DNA of 64,000 nucleotides from Limanda limanda (taxonomy: Eukaryota > Chordata > Actinopteri > Pleuronectiformes > Pleuronectidae). Shown here piece by piece: positions 1-10,400 of the stretch. Position numbers and translations under genes: made by a program. The stretch spans positions 17,035,580 to 17,099,579 of the forward strand of contig NC_083651.1 of NCBI RefSeq assembly GCF_963576545.1. The letters are read 5' to 3'. Position 1 is the first letter of the stretch; each line of letters begins with the position of its first letter. The notes beneath the pieces are model-generated. The model was not told the DNA's origin and made no database searches. It was given only the letters and a program-made list of their open reading frames with translations.

Positions 1-444
<444 letters not shown>

Positions 445-572
445 TTAAAAGCATAACATTGTTTTTTTTAACAATTAAGCTATGATTAGAAACACCAAGA
501 AATGTACTAATTAATATTGCAATGTTCAAATAGTCCATTGTGGGCATTTGTTTGAATGAGTGTCACATTTAC

Positions 573-703
573 CTTAATTTATTTTTGCAGTGTTCACAGC
601 AGAAACAGGATTTATGGTACTTGTTTTTGTCCACTATCAGAGCATCCATTGGATAAGCTCTCATCCGACACAGTGTGCACAGCTCCGACTTCGGAACTCG
701 AAC
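573..703 (-). CDS. xirp2: xirp2 LIM-domain exon, first half
   Basis: 131-bp exon. The acceptor is tctctttcaaacag and the donor AAG followed by gtaaat. It encodes VRVPKSELCTLC followed by the rest of the first LIM zinc module up to CKNKL. It starts in phase 0 and ends in phase 2. Zinc ligands seen here are CxxC, then HxxC after a 17-residue spacer, then the CxxC that opens the second module. In mammals XIRP2 has short isoforms that skip the giant exon and carry a LIM domain, made in inner-ear hair cells; the phase here permits exactly that. Confidence 0.85.
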
Positions 704-1437
704 CTGTTTGAAAGAGATAAAATGCAAATTGTGAGGTTTTTTTTTTATCCATCCAACGTGAAAAGCATTTTCTCTGGACTGCTTCACAATGCAATAATGA
801 GCCAGAGCTTTTTTTTCAGTTGTTATTATGGTTAATCTTGCAAATACAAAGCAATACGGTGCATAATGGTTACACTTAAAAGGTTACGTGTCATGCTCAT
901 TCCTTTAAACTGTTGCAACTGCTTTCAGAGGGAACGGTTCAAATTATTCTTCAGGTTTTAGTTTTATTTGCTCCCATTTTCACCGATACCTGCAATTTGC
1001 TCGTAGAGAAAAACAGATTGTAAACCGTCTCTGTTCAAGGTTGTTTGCGGGGGTTGGATGTAATTGGCTGCCATTTGTATTCAGCGGGAAAGGACATTCT
1101 TTGACAACTCCATGGCAACTCAGCAAACTCCTTTTGCTGATGAGGACCGTGAGAATATCAGCAGGCTCACTTCCAAAAGTAAGAAGTTAAGGATGACCTC
1201 CTAACCATCAGCATGTTAGTATTTCCATTGAAAGCATGTTAATGAGAACTCATCTGTTTCACACAGCCTCACAGAGCTGCTAGCATGGCTGAAGAATTCT
1301 GGTCTTGTTGGTTAGTACCTGGTCGTACATAAACACTTGCGTAATCTAAGTATTGGTAATTCTGCTTTGCAACACAGCACAAACAAAAACACTCAAATTA
1401 AAGCCACCCGTTGTCCATGCCATTCAGTTCTGTGATG
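704..1437 (-). other. xirp2: xirp2 3' UTR of long form / intron before LIM exon
   Basis: Between the long-isoform stop and the LIM acceptor. Apart from the AATAAA at 963-968 and the plus-strand exon-like unit at 1112-1178 (see findings), I see no coding signal on the minus strand here. Confidence 0.5.
963..968 (-). promoter_or_regulatory. xirp2: Candidate polyadenylation signal for the xirp2 long isoform
   Basis: AATAAA on the minus strand (tttatt on plus), about 470 bp below the TGA at 1438. It lies before the LIM exons, so use of this site would end long transcripts and exclude the LIM exons. No transcript evidence. Confidence 0.4.
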
Positions 1438-4400
1438 TCATGCTGTTCGGGTTTTACCAGATGAGACGATCCTTGTTTCACTCGATAGAACTTGGGCCGT
1501 CGTCTCTTCAGACACAGAGTAGCCCAGACTCTTGAAAACTGTCTCACTCTCCGTCCACGTTTTGTGGAAGTTCCTCAGCAGCTTCTCCGTGGCGTCTTCA
1601 TCGTACGTTTCTGTTCGCCTCGCTACTGCAGCCTTTTTTTTGACTACATCGGCGTAGGAGAAAGGAACCTGTTGGGATGATGAGCTCTCCGAAAGCTCGA
1701 TGACAGCCGTCCTTTTTCCGATGACCTCGTTACCAAACTCATCAACATTTGAGAAATGTTCTGTGATTGATTTGGCTTCAGAGAAGGCTGATGGTTCTGC
1801 TGGCACAGCGTCTGCTTCATGTTTCTGGAGAGGGAGGGGGGTGCTCTGCCCTGAGCCTCCCCTGGTCTCTTGGGACCTTTCCCGCTTTGAAGTGTCTGCT
1901 GTTATTTCACTCCGATTTGACTCAGGCTCCTCCTGATCCTCCCTCTCCTCTCTGAAAGAGGAACTTAGCTCACCCAGTTCAAAAACATTTTTAATGGCCT
2001 GGATGTCAAAACTTGGCATTCCCTGTTCCAGGATGTCTACTTTCTCTTTCTTACAAGCTGTTCCTTCCGTATTGTTGTGAAGCTGCTCTGCGAGTGGGAT
2101 TAGCTCCTTTTTTAAATACATTTTCTCTTCTGATGATTCAAATTTATGTACAAGACCAGACAAGTCCGCTCTGGGAAGCTCATCAATTTCTTTGTTTTTA
2201 TCTTCTGCTACATCCTCCTCCAGGTCAGGGCCCAGTCGTTCAGGGATAGCAATCTGCTCCTTCCGCACATAGGTCTTTTGAATTTCAGCCTTTTGAGCAT
2301 CTTCAAAAAACTCTCTCTTTTCTCTGACAGAGGCAGATGACAGCTCGGAATCTTCCTCAAGATCTGGGTTATATGGACACAATGGTGCTTGGGTCTCAGA
2401 CTCACTTTGTGTTTCATTTGCTGTCAAAGTCTGAGCCTCCACTACTTGGGACTCGATTTTGATTTGCCGATGGAATGATGCAGGCGGTTCCACAATCTCT
2501 GACTTCTGCTCTGATATCTGTTGTGGAGCAAGAAGGGGGGGTGGGGTGACGCCACGTGAGAGCTTGGCTGTTGTGTCTTTCAGACGAGCCAAATTTTCTG
2601 CTCTGTCGAAGGTCGGAGAGGGCGTTATTCTATTAAGGCGAGATGTGGGTGTGTCGCACCTGCGTGGTGGTGGTGTGGGAGGAGTGGGAGGCCTGTGCAG
2701 CAGGGTGGGCGATGGGGTTACCCTCTGGGGGGAGTTGGTTCTTCGTGTGGATTCTATAGTGATGAATGTCGGCGAGGGAGAACGCATCCTCAGTAATGGC
2801 GAAGGAGCACGCAGGTCGACAGACTTGAACTGACTCACTTCTTCCCTCCATACTTGAGATGTCTTTTTAGTTATTTGGTTCTCAATTTTTGCAGAACCAA
2901 TACTGATTTTGGAAATTCTTTGCGTTGCCCCACTAGAAATCGCCTTCTCAGAAACGGACTCAAATTCGTGCTTCTCCATTGTTTCATTATCTTCCAGATG
3001 CATTAGTTTAGCTTCGGCTAGTTTCCTCACATGTGAGAGAATTTCTTCATTTTTATGTGCATCACTTTCCACCACGGAATCCTCCAGTTCACATTTTCTC
3101 TGTGGACTTATGAGCCAATCTGGGAGTGCCCTGAGCAGAGTCTTCAAAGATTTAGAATCATTTTTTCTTCGTAGCTTTGTCATGTGAGAGATTAACACTT
3201 GGACCTCTCGCCTTTGAGATTCCCCATCTGTTCTCCCGGTCGTGGACTTAGCCAACTGAGTTTGTTCTGACTCGCATGTCACTGTAATTGGGACATTCCT
3301 ACTTTCTTCTCGTGGTTCCTCCACGCTCTGCTGAAGAAGCGTCACTCCTTTCTTCTTTTCAGACGACTTCACGTCTTTTTGAATTCCTTTTAGCTCTAGT
3401 TTCTGATTGTCTGTGGCGATGACTTCTCTCATGACTTGCATGTGCTCTTCTTTTAAACTTTTGTGAACTTGGGCAACTGCAATTGTGTCCTGAGTTTGAT
3501 GGGTAGTAACAGTCTTGGTTTCTTTAGCTTCTACCTTCGATTCTGTGGAAACATCTTTACTTTGACTTGGCGGTGATCCTTTAGACCTTTTGGACTTCTT
3601 CTTCCTCTTTGTGGGAGTCGGAGTCTCTAATTGGCTGTCTGTTATGATCTCAGAAGCAGCCAGCGCTGAGACAGGAGCAGGCGAGGCCGTGACTTTCTTA
3701 ATTCCAAGTTTTAACTCTTTGGATTCACTGATCACTTTCACCCTTGTAGTTTCCACCTTCAATTCTTGTGAAACACTCTGTTTCTCACTCTCATGCGACA
3801 TTTTTGTCTCTACTTGCTTCTCTTGTTTGTTGTTCTTTTTCCCCTTTTGGTTCTGCTTGCTTGTTTTTCCATTTGCAGTGGCAGCTGTCTTGTCTGTTTG
3901 CACTGGCTGATCAGAAACCTTCTCTTGGCTCTTGGTAGGAGAGTGATCATTCTTCTTTTTGTTTTCACGCTGTGGTGATTTTGACTCCTTTCCATTTTTG
4001 CCTGAAGTGACATTGTCTGTTTTGGAGGACTGATTAGGAAGGTTAGTGATTAATGTAGGGGCTGGATTGTCTGAAGTCTTCTTGCTCTCAGATTGCTTTT
4101 TGCTTGATTTCACATTCTCCTCAGCAGAGCGTTCAGGTTTAGGCATCTCGCCTTCCTTTTTATCTTCAGATTTGTCGGATCCCTTTGTTTTCTGACTTTT
4201 AGACTCCTTTCTCTCAGCAGTCATGTTCTCTGTCCTTGCAACTACAGTGTTTGACGTGTGGACTTGGCCAGTAATGACAGACGCCGCAGACTGACTGGAG
4301 GAAACCGAAACTGTGCTCTGTGATGTCGAATGCATCTGTTGTCTCACTGAAGTCTTTTGAACAGAGACAACCTTAGAGCTCTCAGAGACCATTTGCTGTT

Positions 4401-7400
4401 TAGCATTAGATATAATCATAGAATCCCTGAGCATTGTCTCCTGACTGGCACTGACTTTGCCATGGGTGGTATTAACAACATGCTTGGATAAATCACATGG
4501 TAGTAAGTCTGAATGAACATTGAGAGACTTCTTTTCAGCTTGCTGCTTTGTGATTTCTGATGTTTTGGCATCAAACTGCTCTATGTCTTCGTTGGAGAGC
4601 ATCTCAAGAGCTGCAGTAACCGAGTCATGTATGTAAATGGGGGTCGGAGTTGTTGGTGGCGTGTTTTCGTCTCTCAGCTTCCGGAAGTGTTCTTCTGCTT
4701 TTATCAGAGGAGTGTTGAATTTAGTCATTTTCCCTTTCATGGGGGGAGTAGGAGAAGACGGAGGGGTGAATTTAGTCATTATCCCCCTCATGTGGGGAGT
4801 AGGAGAAGACGGAGGGGTGAATTTAGTCATCATCCCCCTCATGTGGGGAGTAGGAGAAGACGGAGGGGTGAATTTAGTCATGACCCCCCTCATGGGGGGA
4901 GTAGGAGAAGACGGAGGGGTGAATTTAGTCATTATCCCCCTCATGTGGGGAGTAGGTGAAGACGGAGGGGTGAATTTAGTCGTGATTCCTCTCATCGGTG
5001 GAGTAGGAGAAGACGGAGGGGTGAATTTCACAGGAGCAACATTAACTTTCTGCACTGGTCGTGGTGACTCAGGCGGTGGAGGAATTTCATATGAGACGGT
5101 CTTTGATGTATGTGTTGTTGTCTTTGATTGGCTTTGGTTCATTTCTACCTTTTTCTCCGATGTAACCTCCACCTTTTGTGTTTTGCTGATCTCCACTTTA
5201 GGCTCCATTTTCGGGACTTGGTGTAAAGTCGGAGCTTTCACTTTTTTCACAGTCAACCTTTTGGCTTTGACTGGTGAAGGGTGAATTGCCTGTGCTGGCA
5301 TACTCTCCAGTTCTTGTTGAGATGGAGGAGGTGGGAGGAGGTCCTGCTCACTGGTGAGGGGTGGTGGTGGAGGAGGAAGCTGATCAATGTCAGAATCAAC
5401 AGAGGGAGGAGGAGGAGGAGTGGGAGGAGGAGGAGGAGGAAGGTCAGTGTCTACTACTGGAGGAGGTGGAGGTGGGAGAGGCAGATCATGCTCTGGCACT
5501 TGTTGTTTTAAGATGTAAACACCAGTTTTCACTCTGGTTTTGTCTTGTTTTGTCATTCCCCTCTGGTTAGAGTTTAGATTACGAAACTCTGTCTTCACTG
5601 TTTTGATGCCGTGGTTTTGAGTAATAGTTTTGTGCTCCACCACAGTTGTCGATTGCTGAGATGACTGCTCCACAGTACAGGTCTTTGATGCAACATTTTC
5701 AGTTTCCTTCAAGGATGTTGATGTTTCCACCACATTAGCTGTTCTTACCTTCTGAATGTTCCTCTGTGCATCAGCATTAAGGTTTTTAACTGGAGGGCTC
5801 TGCTTGACTCGAGCTCTTCTGTATGCGCCTTGCCTGACTTTGGTTTGAGCTTCCCGCTGCGCTGTTTCCAGCAGAGATTTAATTTTGCCTTTTACATCCC
5901 CCTTTATCACCTCTTCTTTCTCCAGCTGGGTCTGCTCCTGCATGTCATATAATGACTTAATTGACATCTTGACGTCACCCTTTACGTCGCCCTCGCCGCT
6001 CGGGCTTCTCTGCATCCTCGGTGAAGGTGGAGACTCCATTAAGAGCTGAATGGTCCCTCTGATGTTTCCCTGCACATCTATTTCCTGCTGACACGTTATC
6101 CTTTCACTGGAGGCATCGTGTAGGTTTTGCATTGCTGTGTGAATATCACCTCTCACAATTTCCTCCTTTTCAATCTCCCGCACCGTTTGCTTTGCCAGCT
6201 CCAGAGATTTCAGCGTGGCCTTTACATCTCCAGAAACCAAATCCTCCACATCGACTTTAGTTCTCAATGTTGCTGATTTCTCAAGCGATCTCTTAGCCCC
6301 TCTAATATTTCCTGGTACGATATCTGGCTTCTCCACCTCCTTGTGGCGCTGCTGAGCCTTCTCCAGACGCCGCAGAGTCTTCGGAAGGTTGCCTTTCACC
6401 ACCTCCTCTTTCTCCATAACAACTGTCTGATTCACCGATTCAGAGAGGGAACTCATAGCAGCCCTTAAATCACCCTTGACGATCTCCTCTTTTTGGAGTC
6501 TCTCTACGGTCGGCTCTGTCATGAACATCTTAACTGTGTTGTGAACATCACCAGGTGTCACATCCTCTACTGTGCGCTCAATTTGCATTTGACTCCGACC
6601 GAGGATTAGTTTTGTGCCCTTGATGTCACCTCCGACGATCTCCACTTTTTCTTCTCTCTCGGGTGACGTCTCATCAGTTCCTAGATGGAGCTGTTTGAGA
6701 TAGTCAAGTGCTCCAGATTCAATGCATGTGGAGTAAAAGTTGACATTTCCTTTCACAATATCTTCCACCTTTATCTTCATGGCCTGATCTGTCTTGTCAT
6801 AGCTGGACAGTTTTTGGAGGGTGCTCTTTATATCGCCTCTTACGATGTCTTCTCTTTCAACATTGGCATTCTCTTGTTGATTGAGGAGGGAATATATTGT
6901 CATCTGTACGTCTCCCTTTTCACCTTCCTGGATGAGTATTCCATGTTTCTTTGTCCCGTCCCCACTGAAAAGGTTGTTTATAGCTTCCCGAATATCCCCA
7001 CTTAGTATCTCCTCTCTTTCAGTAGAGCTGTCTGTTTTCTGGCTGAATAGCTCCTGCATTGTTGAACTAATGTTGCCCTTCTCCTCTGAATCTATGATGA
7101 TCTGCTGCTCACCTCTTTCCTGTCTGGTAAGCAGGTTCATCATAATCGTCTGCAGATCTCCGCTGATGACGTCCTCTCGTTGAATCTCCGGAGCCTGCGT
7201 ATTCATTAGCTGATACTTTGCCATCCTCACATCGCCAATTTCATCAGCTTCAATGAGTATTCCCTTCGATTTCACCATTTCCTGACTATAAAGCTCCTCA
7301 AGCGTTCCCCTTACGCTCTTCCCCAGAATTTCCGTCCTCTCCATTTTGGTCTCATTAAAGTCATCCATTGGTGTCGTTTCAAAGAGCCAAGTCGCAGTCT

Positions 7401-10400
7401 TCACATCCGCTTTGGGGATCTCCTCTTGAGTTGTCTCCACATCTTCATCTGCCTCTTTAATGTGGTCAAGAGGATTTTTCTCAAAGAGCCAGACCGACTG
7501 TTTAACATCTCCCCTTGCAACCTCCTCCCTCCTTACAGTTTCAATCAGATTTTCAGAGCTCATGCTCTTTATTTTATCTATTGACGTGGTTTCAAATCTC
7601 CACTTCGCAGACCTGACATCACCTTTTTGTATTTCACTTACATTTACCGTTCTAACGGACTCCTGTGACGAGGCATCCGACTCAAAACGGTGTTTATTCA
7701 TGCTGACGTTACCTCCTTGAATGTCATCTACAGTCTTTGTGAATTCCTTCTTTTCTTCCGCAATCCTATCAAGAGGTTGAGTCTCAAATTTCCACTTTGC
7801 AGAGGTGACATCTCCCTTTTGCACATCCTGTTGTGTGACAGATTTTATGACATAAACCTCGTCTGTGTCCTGGATGGCATCGAGAGGCTTGGTTTCAAAC
7901 AACCACCGGGTTCCCACTACATCTCCTCTTGATACCTCCTCGCTCGTCACAGTGGTGACCTCGTGGTAATGGCCCTCTTTGTCTTGAATAGCGTAAAGGG
8001 GCTCAGTTTCAAACATCATGGTGTAATTTCTCACATCACCTTTCTCATCTTTGTCGCGAACAATCTTTTGTATTTTCCTCAGCTCAGAGTCAGATTCGGC
8101 CGACACCTCGTGGATCTTATCCAGTGAACGTGTCTCGAAAATGAAGCGGCCTTTATCTACATCTCCGCCTTGTACATCATTTATTCTACGGCTTATCGAT
8201 TCTTCTTGGCTTTCGTGTAATGTATCAATGGATTGGTTTTCAAAGCGCCATTTGCAGGTCCCCACATTTCCTTTTTGTATATCCTCAGTCTGAACTCTCT
8301 TGAGCTTTTGCATCACTTCGTCAGATGTTGAAGTCATGATATCTGAGGTCTGGTTTTCAAAAACATACTTCATCCTCGACACATCTCCAGACCCGATGTC
8401 TATCTCAGTGACGCGCTTGAACGAATCCGTCTCCTCCCCGGTGAGGTTCTCCAGATTCTCTGTCTCAAAGAGAAAACAAGCCGTTCTCACATCCTTCCCT
8501 CGAACGTCCTCTTGATTGACTGTGCATGTCTTCAGAACTGTCTCCGTCTCGTGGATAGCATCAAGTGCTTGTGTCTCAAAGAGCCATGTGCACGTTTTGA
8601 CGTCTCCCTTTCGCATTTCTTCAGACTCGTTTTCACCCTTCAACTCAGATCTTTCACACAGGATGTCCATCGGTTTTGTCTCAAATAGCCACTTGCAGGT
8701 TTTCACATCGCCCTTCACAACCTCTTGTTTCGTACTTGTCTCCACAGTTTCTAAATCTTCGATATTGCTGAAGTACTTAATAGCATCGAGAGGCTGCGTT
8801 TCAAACAGCCACTTTGCAGTTTTAACATCACCAGATTCTATTTCTTGTTTGGAAATACCTTTGATAATTTGGTATCTATCCATTGTTTCGTCAAACTGGT
8901 CAATTGGTCGAGTTTCAAACATCCACTTGCAGCTTGTCACGTCTCCTTTTACAACCTCTTCACGCCGCACTGTTCTCACCTCATGAAAGTGGCCTGAGCT
9001 GTCTTGCATGGCGTAAAGCTGTGAAGACTCAAACAGGTTTTTATTGGATTTCACAGACCCAGACTGCGCACCCTCTATGAGGATCTTATGTGATTCATCT
9101 CTCCAGGTTGAATCTGTGCTCTCGAAGATTTGCCTGTAGTTCAAGACGTCCACTTTATCAATTTCCTCCATGTCGATTGTTCGAACGACTTCCTTCTTTT
9201 CCTCTCTAATCTGTTCCAGGGGTTGACTCTCGAATCTCCATTTCTGATGTCTCACGTCACCTTTTTCCTCATCAAGTGCCGCTGCTTTTTTAAGTTTGCC
9301 CACCTCTGCAAGCTCTTTCAACTCCTCATCTGGATTCGTTTCAAAATAATGCCTGGCTGATCTCACGTTACCTGCGATAATCTCCTCTTTTGTCATAGAC
9401 TGAGTATTTGAATCATCTTTCAAAGTATCCATTGACTGCGTCTCAAATGCCCAGCAATTCTTACGAACATCCGCCCTGCAGCTAGTGCCATCCTCCTGTG
9501 TGAGGTCTTCCTGAATATTAACGGTTTGTGTAACCTCCTTCTTTTCATCTCTTATGTGCTCCAGAGCTTGACTCTCAAAGCGCCACTTTTGGTGTCTCAC
9601 ATCCCCTTTCATTTCTTCACTTACTGTTGCCTTTTTAAGTTTTCCCACATCTGTGCAATTCCTCCTGGCTACTTGAGGGCTGGTTTCAAAAAAGTTCCTC
9701 GCAGATCTCACATTGCCTCCGATGATTTCTTCCACACCCTGAGGTCTGGCGTTGGAGTCGTCCTTCAGAGAATCCATTGGCTGAGTTTCAAACACCAGGC
9801 AGTGTTTGCGCACATCGGTTCCAATGAGCTCTTCCTTCTCCATCTGAGAGCTTTCCCACTCGTTTAAGGAATTCAGCGTCTTGATCTCGAACAGCCACCT
9901 GCCCCAGTCTCCCTTACTGCTGTCCTCCATGGAAAGACTGCATACGAGTTTCAGAGGTGTAGGCTCTCTGTTTGTCATGTCCAGGGGTTGGGTGTCGAAA
10001 AGCCAGCGTGATGCAATGGAGTTTTCCAATTCGGTTTCAATCTTGCGCACGGACTTAATCTCCAGCATCTGGCTCGATTGGCCCATAATGATGCATTTAA
10101 ACTGAGTGTCAAAAGTGCTTGTTATGGTTTTCACCTCTCCGTTTATTTCCTCCAACACTGCCCTCAGACTCAGCAGGTGGCTCTCGTCAATGGTCTCGGT
10201 GTGCCCGAGGCTTTCCATGTACTTATTGTCAATCATGTAAATGGTGGCATTTCCATCCTCTTCAGTGAACGCGACCTCTTTAGTTAAATCCTCCTCTGTA
10301 CGCATCTTGTTCAGAGTGTCCATAGACTGGGTTTCAAACAGCCACGCCGCAGCACGCACGTCCCCTTTGTCAAATTTGTTGGATTTATTTCGATATTCTG

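Noticed and set aside
1440..1458. Splicing from the giant exon at 1458 directly into the LIM exon at 703
   Set aside because: The donor leaves phase 1 but the LIM exon needs phase 0, so a direct join would break the frame; the in-exon stop gives the expected total length.
4717..5034. Regular 51-bp repeats that could suggest a CRISPR array
   Set aside because: No unique spacers; the repeats are contiguous, in frame and coding within a vertebrate exon.
4637..5284. 215-codon plus-strand ORF opposite the xirp2 proline repeat array
   Set aside because: It is the antisense shadow of the 51-bp minisatellite; its Gly/Val repeats simply mirror the coding strand.
8516..8986. 156-codon plus-strand ORF opposite the Xin repeats
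   Set aside because: Antisense shadow of the giant exon; the repeated Ser/Thr-rich pattern follows from the Xin repeat codons.
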